NCBI GenBank assembly: GCA_002110485.1
Contig: MOWL01000023.1
Coordinates: forward strand, 1,628,870-1,692,869
Origin: Emergomyces orientalis
Taxonomy: Eukaryota > Ascomycota > Eurotiomycetes > Onygenales > Ajellomycetaceae
Direction of reading: 5' to 3'
Length of the DNA stretch: 64,000 bases
Positions within the stretch are counted from its first letter, which is position 1. Every line of letters starts with the position of its first letter. This document shows, one piece after another, positions 45,162 to 57,419 of the stretch. The translations under genes and the position numbers were made by a program. The notes beneath the pieces are model-generated. The model did not search any database. It was not told the origin of the DNA and saw only the letters and a program-made list of their open reading frames with translations.

Positions 45162-47510
45162 ATGTCGTGGAAACTCACCAAGAGTATGGCCCATCTCTCC
45201 ATTTCGAAAATTCCTATTTGCTTTTTCCTTAATTGTTGGGTTACTGACCTTTTCTGTCCCCCCACAAAGAGCTCAAGGAGACACATCTTGCCCCCTTAGC
45301 CAATTCGTTTGGCAGGTCGTCGTCCACGTCTACCATCAAACCTGATGCTGCTTCCACAGAAGAGAATGCCAATTTATCTCAAACCCCTACCGCACTCTCT
45401 CCAAACTCAAATGGCATTGGTAAGACCCCTTTTCTTTTATACTATGCCACCTATAAATAGCGGAATGTCTCACTAATACAATAATTCTATGATTTAGCTG
45501 CCTCAGAGTCTCTAGTCTCTCCTCCTGTGGCTCCAGCTAAGCCTGGTATTCTCATCGTTACGTTACACGAGGGGAAAGGCTTTTCACTTTCACCACATTA
45601 CCAACAGGTTTTCAATGCCCATTTCCAAAACTCACTCTCAGGCAACAATACCTTCGCGGGACCTACCTCTATTAGACCCAACTCATCCTCATCCCATTCT
45701 ACTCAAGGGGCAGTCACTAGTTCTTACGCACAATCGACACGACCTCAATCAACGAGTGGCGGGATCAATGCGGCACCTACAATCCATGGTCGATATTCTG
45801 CAAAGTACCTTCCCTATGCTCTTCTGGATTTTGATAAGCTGCAGGTTTTTGTCGATGCTGTGTCAGGTACTCCAGAAAATCCTCTTTGGGCCGGCGATAA
45901 CACATCGTTTAAGTTCGATGTGTCTCGTGTGACTGATCTCAACATTCAACTCTATCTGCGAAATCCTGCTGCTAGGCCAGGTGCTGGCAGAAGTGAGGAC
46001 ATTTTTTTGGGTGCCTGCAGAATTAACCCGAGATTCGAAGAGGCCCGTCCTTTTGTGGAGGATCCCAAGGCTAGTAAGAAGGACCGTGAAAAGGCAGCTG
46101 CAGCACATGCGGAACAGGAGCGCCAAATGGGACAGTCGGGTACGGAATGGACAAACTTGCAATTCGGCACGGGTGCCATCAAGATCGGTGTGTCATTTGT
46201 CGAAAACCGGCAAAAAAGCCTCAAAATGGAAGATTTTGAACTCTTGAAAGTCGTTGGCAGGGGCAGTTTTGGAAGGGTCATACAAGTAATGTAAGACTGT
46301 CTGCCTGTCCCCCATACTGCTCGTGCTACTGTCATTCTAACATATATTCATTGTTAAAGGAAACGTGACACCGGTCGTATTTACGCAATGAAGACTCTTC
46401 GCAAAGCCCATATCATTTCTCGCTCTGAAGTGGCGCATACACTTGCTGAGAGATCAGTGCTCTCTCAAATAAATAACCCCTTCATTGTTCCGCTCAAATT
46501 CTCTTTTCAATCTCCGGAAAAGTTATATCTCGTTTTGGCTTTCGTCAACGGTGGTGAATTATTCCATCATCTCCAAAAGGAACAGCGTTTCGATATCAAC
46601 AGAGCTCGCTTCTACACGGCTGAGTTGATCTGCGCGCTGGAGTGTCTCCACGGCTTTAAGGTTATCTATCGCGACCTTAAGCCAGAAAATATTCTGCTAG
46701 ATTATAGTGGCCATATTGCGCTGTGCGACTTTGGGCTGTGTAAACTTGACATGAAAGATGAAGACCGGACGAATAGTGAGTGGTCGTTAGCCGAGACAGT
46801 TTTAAATTTTGACTGCCACTAATTTCTTGTTAGCATTCTGTGGCACACCTGAATATCTCGCTCCTGAGCTCCTGCTTGGCGACGGATACACGAAGGCTGT
46901 GGATTGGTGGACGCTCGGAGTTCTTTTGTACGAAATGTTGACAGGTCTTCCACCATTTTATGATGAGAACACAAACGAAATGTACCGCAAGATCCTCCAA
47001 GAACCACTTACTTTTCCCAGTCAGGATATCGTTCCTGGTGCAGCTAGGGATCTTCTTACCAGACTACTTGACCGTAATCCGAACCGTCGACTTGGAGCAA
47101 ATGGTGCCGCTGAAATCAAAGCACATCATTTCTTTTCCAATATTGACTGGCGCAAGTTGTTGCAGAGAAAATATGAACCTAGCTTCCGTCCTGATGTGGT
47201 ATGTTTTTATTTTATTTTATTCCCTATTTCTTGAAACACATTTAATATCCCCTCCCTTACACTTCAATCTTCAATTATTTCGGGGCTCAAAAAGGATCTA
47301 AATTAATTCTAGGTTGATGCCCGTGACACCAAGAATTTCGATCGCGAATTCACGTCCGAAGCCCCCGTTGACTCGTATGTCGAGGGGCCTGTCCTTTCCC
47401 AAACCATGCAACGGCAGTTCGAAGGCTGGTCCTACAACCGCCCCGTTGCCGGCCTTGGTGACGCTGGAGGGAGCGTAAAGGACCCATCTTTCGGAAGCAT
47501 CCCTGAATGA
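45162..47510 (+). CDS. sch9: Sch9-type AGC protein kinase with C2 domain
   Basis: Predicted 590 aa in six exons: 45162-45183, 45270-45419, 45498-46290, 46360-46775, 46834-47198 and 47313-47510. Sch9 is the fungal S6K/Akt-like kinase acting downstream of TORC1 in growth, nutrient and stress control. A Ser/Thr-rich N-terminus is followed by a C2-like domain (PGILIVTLHEGKGFSLSPHY to EDIFLGACRINPRFEE). The AGC kinase domain comes next: GRGSFGRVIQV, Lys in IYAMKTLRKAH, VIYRDLKPENILLD, LCDFGLCKLD, and the PDK1-site activation loop TFCGTPEYLAPELLLGDGYT split by intron 4. The C-tail carries a turn region and the hydrophobic motif FEGWSYNRP, where Ser is the TORC1-type phospho-acceptor. All catalytic residues are intact. 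The first coding exon is only 22 nt. Confidence 0.95.
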
Positions 47511-48965
47511 TCTTTTTTTTCAAATTCAATTTTGACCAGGTGAAGAAAAAAAAATCTTTCTTCCAATTATGTTACTTTTCCTTCGACGCTCGTCGGCTTC
47601 GCTCCACCTTTCCCTTTGACTCTGGAAGTTCAAACACAGTTTAACGAATCTCCTTTGATGGTCCCTGCTGACTGGATTCATTCCTTTCGTTTCTTGTCTT
47701 TTTCTCTTTTCTCCTCTTCCTTTGCCTTTTACTTTACCTTTTTTTGCACTGTTCATTTGCCAAACTGTTTCCTTTATTTTTGATTGCTCCCTCATTGCGC
47801 GGAAAGTACCTCATCAGTTTTCTGCCATTTCAATTCAAATTTCATTGTCGTTTCGTTCCAACTCCCGAACCTAGATTTCTGGACCGTTTTCTTTCTCTGA
47901 ACCCTGACTTCTAAACCTCACCCCTATGTATGCCCCAAAACACAAGCGGCACACGCCCCCCTACAATTTTTTCCCGTCGACTTTTCTTTGATTTACCTCC
48001 GCTACACGCAACGTGGTCGAGTAGTGCTCACATCTATCTGTTTGAGATCTCTTTTCTAGTTATTCTGTCTAGCCTTTTTTTTTTCTTTTCACTTTTAACA
48101 AGGGGTGGTTGACAAATATCATTTCAGTGGTCCTCCACCACCACGACTAACCCACCGGAGAACCAAACCAATCAACATCTATATTCCGTGAATATATTTT
48201 CAAAGGTCAGATTTTCTGACCTCATTCTCATTCTGTCTCTTGTCGCTGTCGGATGATTATTTATTTTCTTCCTCTTATTTTTCATTTCCTTTTCTTATTT
48301 CTTCGCTTCTTTTCTGTTTGTCTGTTCATTTGCCCTGCAATCTTGTTTTAGCTAGTACCCCTCATCCGTCTTGTCTTATCTCGTCTGTTTCTATTACCCT
48401 TTTTCCTCTCAAGTCTTGTTTCGTTGAAAAGGATAAAAAAGATTCAGACATCAAGAAATTCAACATATATCTATTCATCAAGACACAGATTACATGGTTC
48501 ATGGGAGGTTTGTAACTCTATTTCTTTCTCTTTTTGCGAGACTTGTGAGGATTTTCTCCCGTCAGGTACGCCCAGAGAAACTAAAAAATGATATAATTCG
48601 ATGTGCTTGGATACCATTCTTTTTATATAGTTTTTGGCTGGTCATCCTCTAAAGAAAATAAAAAGAAAAAGAGAACGATTAAAATAAACAGGATGAAATG
48701 ACATGTGAAAATATACCTTTTTAACTTTACGTGTGGTTGTTCTTCCTAGCTGTAAAAATATAAGGGGGAAAAATCAAAATAACAAAAAGAAATAGAAAGC
48801 AGAATTGGGAGGCGGATTGAGCTAATAAAAAAGCGAAGAAAAGGAAATGGGACACAAAATAAAAAAGAAAAGAATAAAAAAGATGAAGAAACGATCTCAC
48901 TCCATCTCACCCTCCTTGCAGAAACAACAAACAGGAACAGCAGCAACTCATTGTTTTCGTTTCTT
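47511..48965. other. Convergent intergenic region, sch9 to sec27
   Basis: 1.45 kb, T-rich and C-rich on the plus strand, between convergent stops. It probably holds long 3' UTRs. Open frames here are poly-pyrimidine products (Leu, Phe, Ser) without motifs. Confidence 0.5.
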
Positions 48966-51901
48966 TCATTCCGAAGCCCCATTGACCACCACCTCCGCCG
49001 CCACCTCCGCCTCAGGCCCTTCCTCCTCCTCCTCATCATCATCGCCATTAATATCAATCAAATCCCCAGACTTCGTACCCCCCTCTGTCTCCAATCTCAA
49101 ATACTCATCCCACTCCGGAAACAACTCATCGTCCGCCTCAGCCCCTTCAAGGCCAGCCCCAGGCGGGATCCCAATGATCCTTGCAACCTTCGTCTTGCCA
49201 CTTTTCTCCAAACTCTCCTTCCATTGCCCCGCAAGCTTCGCCGCCCGGCTGGGCTTATACGTCTGCGCGAACAGAACAGCTTCTGCAACCCGGTTCGTCC
49301 GGACCAAAAGTTCAATGCACGCATTGACATCGCCCAGTTGCCAGAGCGCGGAGAAGGCGACGTTATGCGAGCCTGCTTCGTTGGCTTGCTCGGCTAGACG
49401 GCGGAGGCCGTCCGTGTTGCAGCTAGATGTGTGTAGGAGTAGCAAAGAACCCAGGTCCCTTGAGTTGGAGAAGCATTCTTGAGCCAGGGCGAGGTCCCAG
49501 GCGGCCAGGGCTGCGTCACCAACAATTTTCCACTTGTGCTCGACATCGGCCGTGCGGGCGATTTCGAGGGCGATGTCTAGTTTGTTGAGGGATAGGGCGA
49601 GCTCGAAACGGTGTTCCTGGTCCGTGGCGACGTCGAGGGCCAGTTCCTTGTAGCCTTGTCCCTCAAGGAAGCGGGCGATCTTGTTCATTTGGTCGGCGGG
49701 GATGTCTTGGAGGAGATCTGCGGCGGAGTCCATGTCGCCGCGGAGGACGAGGGTTTGGTATTCGACGACGGAGAGGGAGAGGGAGAAGGAGATGACGTTT
49801 ACATCCTTGTCAGCGAGGTAGATGCGTCCGTCCCGGGGCAGGTAGCCGAGAAGATACATTGGTTGGTCGAAGTGGGAGATTGTGTAGGTTTGGTCGCCGA
49901 CGAGGTAGTTTAGGCGGTTTGTGGAGTTGGTGTAGATGAAGCTGTCGCCAACCCATTCGCCTGTCCGGACGGATTCGTTGATGTCTGTGACTACTTCGAA
50001 AGCGGATTCGACGCCATCCTCGTCTGCTTCACCGTTGTTGAGGCCTGCGATGTAATCCTCGCGGGAAAATCGGAGGACGTAGAACGTATCTTCGCACGCA
50101 AGAGTGACTAGTTCTCCCGATTCGGACCAGTATACCTAGAGAGAGATAATGTTAGGTGATTGTGCCATCAAGTAATAATGTTTAATGACAAAAGTTAATG
50201 ACTTACCGCTCGAGGATCAACTTCTATTCTCCTCACGAGTGAACCGGTTTCCCAGTCAAACATGCCGATACCACCTTGGCCCTTAACTCCCAGCAGAACA
50301 CCACCGGTCAAACCTTCAGCCTGGAATCCCACATCCAGACCTCCGCTCTTCTCTTTGAAGTTGCGGAAAATCTTGACACTCGTACTAGACTCTCGTATCG
50401 CGTAATCATTGCTGTTATCCTTTGATCCCCACGCGAAATCTAGAGCCTGTCCAAATGCTTTATTTCTCCATGCAAGTGCAGTGTAGATAATATATTCACC
50501 ATCTCCGCAGACCGAGACGAACCGTCCATTCGAAGAGTGGGTAAGCGTTTGCGGGTATATCTCGCACGAGCCAAGTTCTTTCGTCGGGAGCGAAAGGGGA
50601 GCACCGTCTTTGAGAGTAGCGTCACCGCCCTTGATTACAGTCGACACGACTTCATTATGTCTTGCCCAAACCAGCTTTCCAGATCCATCCATGGAAACAG
50701 CGGGCTCCTCACGACCCATTTTGACGACAACGGCTCCATCATCAAAACCCATGGCAATGCCTTGTTTGCCACGCTGGTAACTAACACACCAGGCGCGCTC
50801 CAGACCATAGCTTAGGGATTGCTCGAGCCGGTAGGTGTTGGCGTGCCAGATTTTGATGGTTCCATCTTCGGACCCGGAGATGATGACAGGCAACTCTGGG
50901 TGGTAGCACGCGAAGGAGACATTGCTGGTATGGCCCTCTAATGTAGCTATGAGGGCTTTTGTAGTGTAATCCCAAACTTTTACAGTCTTATCGTCAGAAG
51001 TCGTCAATAGATATGGCTTGTCCGCTTGTGGGTAATAGTCAACATGGTTAACACCCTTCGTCTCGTGAGCCTCGAGTGTGAAATTAGCATGCGGGGAGCC
51101 TAGGCTCCATATCTTCACCGTCCGGTCAAGACAGGCTGAAGCAAATGTATTTGTGTCCTTTGGGTTGATGGCCAGGCCCATTACATAATGGTTGTGTCCT
51201 TCAAAAACTTGTACGCATTTCCATGCCTTGTCCCAATCCCACAGCTTAATGGTCATGTCATCGGAAGCGGTAAGCACAAACGGTTGCGACGGATGGACGA
51301 CAATCGACCGGATGTAATCTGGATGTGCTTCGAAAGATGTGATCTTTTCGGAGGTGTTGTAGTTGTAGACGCGGAGTTGGAAATCATCGGAACCGCAAAC
51401 AATCCAATTCTTTCGGGCAATGAATCGACCTGCTCGGACGGGGACGTCGGTGAGTTCGAATGTCTTGATTATAGACTGAATGGGAGGTTAGCATCACTGG
51501 AAACAGCCTCCGTGGAGAGTTTACTGTACTCGCCTGGGTTTCGTAAGACCATATATAGACATGACCTGTTCGTTCATCCTGCCCATTAGCGACGAAGCCC
51601 TTCCACTACCCATCCTAGCAACAATGGCTTACCGCTATACAATGTAGTTAAAATCTAATAGATATAAGTTAGAAGAATTTCCCCTTACAAGCGTAGGAAG
51701 CATCGCAAACTTACCCATGGCTCTGTCGGGTGAAAGTCAATGCCCTTGACTCTCTCCGACCGGGCAAAGAGTTGTCGCTATCAATAGCAAATAAAGTCAG
51801 CCCCAATTCATACCATCCGAACCCACCCATTCGCAAGCCAGAAGATATATTAGCATTCGAGGAAGACCCGTATTCCACGCACCTTCACATCTAACCGCAT
51901 T
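48966..51901 (-). CDS. sec27: Coatomer subunit beta' (COPI coat)
   Basis: Predicted 857 aa in six exons: 51901-51884, 51777-51715, 51654-51633, 51565-51534, 51475-50207 and 50135-48966. Beta'-COP is a COPI subunit for Golgi-to-ER and intra-Golgi traffic that recognises dilysine tails. It starts MRLDVK-RQLFARSERVKGIDFH and has two WD40 propellers; clear blades include VLTASDDMTIKLWDWDKAWK, FASACLDRTVKIWSLGSP, LLTTSDDKTVKVWDYTT and ISGSEDGTIKIWH. A long alpha-solenoid follows (QTLVLRGDMDSAADLLQDIP, AEQANEAGSHNVAFSALWQL), then an acidic tail (DDDEEEEEGPE). The intron between exons 4 and 5 (51476-51533) starts with GC: CAG/GCGAGT is the only in-frame boundary giving the conserved YETQSIIKTFEL join. 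Exons 1 and 3 encode just 6 and about 7 residues. Confidence 0.96.
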
Positions 51902-52611
51902 GTAGGCAACTTTCTCTAGGGGGGGCTTAGGGTGATAAGTTGTGCGGCCCGCAAGCGGCCTCGGAGACAAGGGGACACCTGGCGATAAGGATATATTCAC
52001 AGTCGCTGGAATTTACAGAACAGTATCTTTCTGACTTAATGTGCTCGTGGACCAACAGAGCGCGGGGAAAGGTTGTTGAAATGGATGCGGTAAATTTGGC
52101 GAAGTGCAACTTGTCCGTATCAAGGTGTGTGAGGCTTGACCATGGCGGATCATTGATGTCCCACCAGCTGTCCCAAGGCGGTTAGCGCCACACAACGATG
52201 GGCCAAATCGTGTTTGGGCTGTGAAGAACACGACAATTTATTTAGATCAATGAAAGGCAATATCCAGTGCAAAATTGAAAAAGTATAGTATGTATTAGTG
52301 ATTTACATTAGATTCTAATAGGATATCGCACGATACTGGTCTCATTGACTTTCCTTGCCATTTATTGTATCTAGAATGGAGCTTTTGAACAAAAGCCTTC
52401 GCAGAACTTGATATCAGAATGAAAGGCGATTAAGATTAGGCATGGTTTGGAACAGGGTGAAGATGGAAGGATAAAGCCTCCGAAATTTTTTGATATATTT
52501 ACAAGAGTCAACATGAGATCTGATGAGAAACAAAGCAATTAAAAAGCCGATAAGTCCCTCTATTCAGAGCTCGATCGATAAATGAAATCATTATGAACAT
52601 CGTGGATGACT
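51902..52611. promoter_or_regulatory. sec27 upstream / NDUFA5 homologue 3' flank
   Basis: A 710 bp spacer between two minus-strand genes. It contains the sec27 promoter and the 3' UTR of the complex I gene. No gene is seen; the short overlapping frames at 51927-52231 have no motif. Confidence 0.45.
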
Positions 52612-53532
52612 CTAGCTCGCATCACCGCCTCTGTCCCTGCCAAAATATGTCCACTGGCCTGGCTTCGGCTTTTCTACAAGCTCTTCCCATCTATGCGTGA
52701 ATTTGAGAATCAGTAACGGTATATTTAGGTGGTTGTATTACTGTTCATATGGGAGGGAACTTACACTTTAAATTTGACCATGTCATCTACAAGTTTCAAC
52801 TCTCCTTCCGCAACTTCGATAACTTCCTCTATCAGACCCGCACCAATCTGGTTTTCGATTTCGGAGATCCTATAAAATTTATGTCAGAGAAGCGGGTCAA
52901 AAAATAAAATAAAACAGCAAAAAAGTGAAAGAATGGGATAAATCTTACTGCACAGCTTCCAAGGCCGGTTCCTCATACAATTCAATCCTGGGCCCGGCTG
53001 CAACAGGCTCTTCTTCAACTTCCAGCATTTCAGTGTCTTGTTTTTGCCTAGACCACTGCGCTACAGCAGGTTTCTCGCTCTCTGGCAACTTCTCGAACTG
53101 CTCCTGTTCCACCTTTATTTGCTGCAACGCATTCTCCATGTTCTCCGCATAATGTCGCTTTTCAAGGTCTGACACCCGACCGGCCAATATTGAGTAGACC
53201 CCTGCGAGAGCACCAGTTGGGGTCGAGATGGCTTTGACCAGGTCTGGGTTTGCTGCCACCTTTTGCTGTACTTCCTGCTGCCACTTCTCGTAGCCAGGGG
53301 GCTTGGTGGATTCGACGATTTTCAATCGGTGCTTTGTAAGGGCTTCTGTGGCTTGGCGGTAGACGGACGACTCAGGAATGTTCTGGAGTTTGTCCAAAGT
53401 GGTGGTGTATAGAATGAGGAGGGCTTGTCGGGGTCTTGGGTGGGTAGTTAGGCCAGTGAGACCGGTGGGTGCATGGGGTTGGAGGAATCGAGCAGACTTG
53501 ACGTCGGCCAGCAATCGTAGAGTGGACCTCAT
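52612..53532 (-). CDS. NADH:ubiquinone oxidoreductase subunit (NDUFA5/B13 family, fungal 29.9 kDa type)
   Basis: Predicted 255 aa in three exons: 53532-52949, 52869-52765 and 52690-52612, all frame-consistent. It is an accessory subunit of the peripheral arm of mitochondrial complex I. The N-terminus MRSTLRLLADVKSARFLQ is a typical matrix presequence. The family core is TLDKLQNIPESSVYRQATEA with LTKHRLKIVESTKPPGYEKW. The C-terminal extension, longer than in animals as in the Neurospora 29.9 kDa subunit, has a helical part (GLIEEVIEVAEGELKLVDDM) and ends with WEELVEKPKPGQWTYFGRD, which supports the last two joins. An upstream in-frame ATG at 53613 is rejected because it would bury the presequence. 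Confidence 0.92.
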
Positions 53533-54148
53533 GATGGACGGCGTGTATGAGGACAATGTCAATTTAATACGATAACCAGCCCAATTGCTGTCGACAACAA
53601 GCGTGCTCAGCAACTGTTCTCATGTATTGGTACTGTATATATCTGGTGGTGTCCAGTGGTCTCCAGCTTCCGCGATCCAAAGCAACTTTATTGGCAGCCC
53701 CGGAGACGGAACAACCCTGTCTCCGGGACAACCTCCAAAAAAAGAAACCAGGTGTTTCGACCTCACCTCAGTTTACAGTTCTTCAAGGGGAGGACGACGA
53801 CGAACGACGACGAAGAAAACAATCTCACACCAGGTTTGGTCGGCTGCACTTCAACACGGCGACTCCACCCATTACAAGCCTCTGCAACGTCTGTCGCTAC
53901 TTGGATGGAGACTTGCGGCCCATATTCTCCCCCGTACAGTCTGGACGAATCCAAACCGCCTCCTCCTATTTCGCCATATCTCAGCCCCAATCTTACATCT
54001 TCCCACTTTTTCACTCCTAAAACTGACACTCATTGACTGCTAATATCCCCTCTTTTGAATAAATTCCAAATATTCGCCAGCGTCTGCAGTACTCTGAGGA
54101 TAGATTAAACTCTAGTACTGGGGCCCATTTGGCCTGCAGCCGCCTAAA
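53533..54148. promoter_or_regulatory. Divergent promoter of complex I gene and Eps1-like gene
   Basis: A 616 bp spacer between divergent starts. It contains a GAC-rich patch near 53793 (GACGACGACGAACGACGACG) and CT-rich DNA before 54149. Frames of 90-150 codons overlap here in all three plus phases without motifs and are read as leader DNA. Confidence 0.45.
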
Positions 54149-56579
54149 ATGAAGGCCTCACTCTTCACATGGTCATTACTTTCCTTGCTGCTGAATCCTG
54201 TCATCTCTACCTCGACGGGCGAATCTGGGACAGAGGATGTTTCGATACAAGCACCGCGAATAGTCCCCAAAGCAGAGAAACCGCTTGCCCCAGATGAGGC
54301 AGGTACTATCTTCAATGGAGTCGAAGTTCCCCCGATGAAGCAACTCGATGCATCCAATTTTGATGAAACTATTAAGGAAGGTTACTGGTGCGTCCCGTGT
54401 CCTAATTACCTCTTTTTTTTATTGCTTCAATGTCAATGTCTGACGCCACTACAGGTTCGTCAAGCATTTTTCCCCATATTGTGGGTATTGTATTTCCATC
54501 GCACCCACATGGCAAACGTTATACGAATTCTACTATGTCAGTAATATACGACCCCCTCCCCTAGGAATATCAGTTTACTGATTGCAGGCAGTCCTCAAAT
54601 CCCCTATCAACCTCGACATCCAAACAAACGCAAGACACACAGTCCTCCCTTAACTCCTTCCAACGCTTCTACGATTTCAATTTCGCTTCGATGGACTGCA
54701 TTGCCAACGCAGACAAGTGCCAGGCACTCAAGGTGGATGTCTTCCCTTTGTTCACTCTGTACCACAAAGGGGAAAAGGTCGAGTCATTTACTGGCAAAAA
54801 GTCAATCGCAGGATTGAGCAAGTTTATCGAAGATAAGCTCGAACAAATTAAACCTGGTTCAAGACCCCAGGATGGCCTACGATTACCTGATCCTGGCGAT
54901 ACCAAGGTTGACACCGCTGTCGCTCCCCGTAAACCAGAAGGAAAACCAGAAGCCAAACCAGGAGCTAAACCAGAAGCCAAGGCCGATCCACCGGAGGAAA
55001 ACACCCGGTCTGTGGTGCCAAAAAGGCCCAGTGGACCGGTGCCCAACCCTCAAGGCACATCGATACCACTCACAGCTGAAAGTTTCCAGAAACTCGTCAC
55101 AAACACTCATGTTCCATGGTTTATCAAGTTCTATACACCTTGGTGTAGCCATTGCCAGGCCATGTCAGCGTCATGGCTACAGATGGCTAGGGACATGAAA
55201 GGCGCCCTAAATGTTGGTGAAGTTAACTGCGAGCAGGAACAACGTTTGTGCAAGGATGCTCGCGTTGGATCTTTCCCTACCATATATTTTTTCAGAGGTG
55301 GGGAGCGTGTTGAGTATCACGGACTCAGAGGTTTGGGCGACCTGGTCAACTACGCCAGAAAGGCCGTGGATGTTGTTGGCAACGGTGTTCAATACGTTGA
55401 TGCTGCCGCATTTAAGGAAATGGAGGAAACCGAAGAAGTTATTTTCTTATACTTCTTCGACAAGGCTACCACGTCAGAGGACTTTGCCGCTTTGGACCGC
55501 TTGACGCTAAGTTTGGTCGGGCGTGCAAAACTTGTCAAGACTGATAGCGATGTCCTTGCTCAAAGATTCAAAATTTCTACGTGGCCTCGCCTTCTCGTTT
55601 CGAGGGATGGAAAACCCAGCTATTACAATGCACTTGCACCTAAAGATATGCGAGATTTCCGACAGGTGCTTAGTTGGATGGAAACTGTCTGGCTCCCTAT
55701 AGTCCCAGAACTCACTGCTGCGAATGCTCGCGAGATCCTTGACGGAAAATACGTAGTTCTTGGCATTCTCAGCCGCCTGCGCTCAGACGAATTTATCCAG
55801 GACAAAAAAGAGCTGAAGAATGCAGCGCTTGAGTGGATGGACAAACAGACGAAATTATTCCAGCTTGAGAGGCAAGAGCTTCGGGACGCGAAAGAACTGC
55901 GGATCGAGGAAGCAGAGGACCGAAATGATCAACGGGCACTCCGTTCGGCAAAAAGCAGACAAATTACCATCCGAGAGAGTGACAAGAAACAGGTCGTTTT
56001 CGCATGGGTTGACGGTATTTTCTGGGATCGATGGATTCGTACAACGTACGGTATTGATGTGAGAAACGGTGAACGTGTTATCATCAATGACGAAGACGTA
56101 AGTTTAACTCCGGCTTTTCCTGTATCCACCCTGAAAACCATATGCGATACCTCCAGTTCAACCTAACCATCATCTTTGCAAACTAACTCTTACCTCTCCA
56201 CACGAAACAGAACCGTCGGTACTGGGATACCACCACTAGCGGTGCCTACATAATGCCAAGCCGAACCTCCATCCTCGAAACCATTACTCAGGTCATCTCG
56301 CCATCATCCAGACTCAAGGCGAAATCCACCGTCGGCATCTTCGAAGGCATGTACTTTAGCACACGCTCTTTCATCCGCAACCACCCTTTCCTTTCCGTCG
56401 CCATGTTCTTCCTTGCTTTGGTATTTGCGTACCTCTTTATGAAAGGTAGATTCAAAAGAAACAGAGGTCCTGGAGGTCTCCTTGGTGCAGTCACCGGTGG
56501 CTCAGGGGGGGGATTTTTCCACCTTGATGGGAAGGAGGGGCTACTTGGTGGTGGAAACGGGTCTGGGAAGGTCGACTAA
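54149..56579 (+). CDS. ER transmembrane thioredoxin-domain protein, PDI family, Eps1-like
   Basis: Predicted 731 aa in four exons: 54149-54387, 54455-54536, 54592-56097 and 56211-56579. A signal peptide is clear (KASLFTWSLLSLLLNPVIST). The first thioredoxin domain has the redox motif CGYC (FVKHFSPYCGYCISIAPTWQ), formed only after splicing exon 1 to exon 2. A Pro/Lys/Glu-rich linker with PEAKPGAKPEAK repeats follows. The second thioredoxin domain has CSHC (FIKFYTPWCSHCQAM) and SFPTIYFF with the cis-Pro. Further thioredoxin-like folds without CxxC follow. Near the C-terminus a single membrane span (FLSVAMFFLALVFAYLFM) is followed by a basic RFKRNRGPGG and a Gly-rich tail. This layout fits the yeast Eps1/TMX type of membrane-anchored disulfide isomerase in ER quality control. 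No HDEL is present, as expected for a membrane-anchored member. Confidence 0.9.
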
Positions 56580-57419
56580 GTAGAATTCTTTTTCTTCTTC
56601 CTATCTTTCGTCAACCTCTTTTGCCCTTGTTTTACTATACTTTCACCCTTTTTTTTAATATATTTTTCTTTTCGCTCAACTTCATTTCCATTTCACAGTT
56701 TCTCATTTCCCAGCTTTTTCTTCTTTTTTCGTGTAGTACTGTTTCCATTTTTGCCTAGTTCCTTTCCCTTGATTTGCTATATTAGTATTATATACATTTT
56801 TTTCGACTTTGTTTTTTTTTGTTCATTTCCAATTCACTCTACATCCTTGTTTCTTCTTTTGATACTTCTGTCTTTGCAGTACACTGTACCTTGCGCTTCT
56901 TTTTTTTTACCTTTTTCTTTTATTTATTTTACAAAATATATCTTAGCAGAGAATAAGCGGTGAATCAAAACATTTGTTGTAAAGAGGTGGAAGGTGGAGT
57001 AGGTTTCCTCATTGTGTTGAAGAGAGAGAAGACAAGAAATTAGAAAGAACATGCCAAGTTTTTTGTCATGGGAAGGAAAGAAATGGAGTAGCATATGTAT
57101 GAGATGATGCCCTCATGTAGCTTAGTAATCAGCTGCAGAAATCATGCCAACACGATGGTTATTCAAAGCACAGCGTTTGAAAAGACAAGAAAACCTCTCA
57201 GAGAAAGACAAGTTCTCCGTTTTTCTGTGGCCTCCAAAATCGGCCCCGAAAACCCCATAATCATTCATAGGCCCGCCTTTATTTTTCCCTAGATGTATGA
57301 CATAAAAAAAAACATATGAATTTTTAGAAAAGGGATTGAAAAAAAGGGGGGAGGGGGCGGGAAGTGGCGGAGAAAGAAATCTTCCACCTAACCTCAACAT
57401 TAACAACATTTTTCCCTGT
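56580..57419. other. Intergenic region
   Basis: About 840 bp, T-rich on plus, holding the Eps1-like 3' UTR and the flank of the broken permease. No supported gene. Confidence 0.5.

Noticed and set aside
48847..49482. 211-codon plus-strand frame with Ser runs
   Set aside because: It is antisense to the acidic tail and solenoid of sec27. The Ser runs are the complement of Glu/Asp codons.
53585..54043. Three overlapping plus-strand frames of 126-152 codons
   Set aside because: All three phases are open at once in GAC/CT-rich leader DNA just before the Eps1-like gene. None has a motif or signal peptide.
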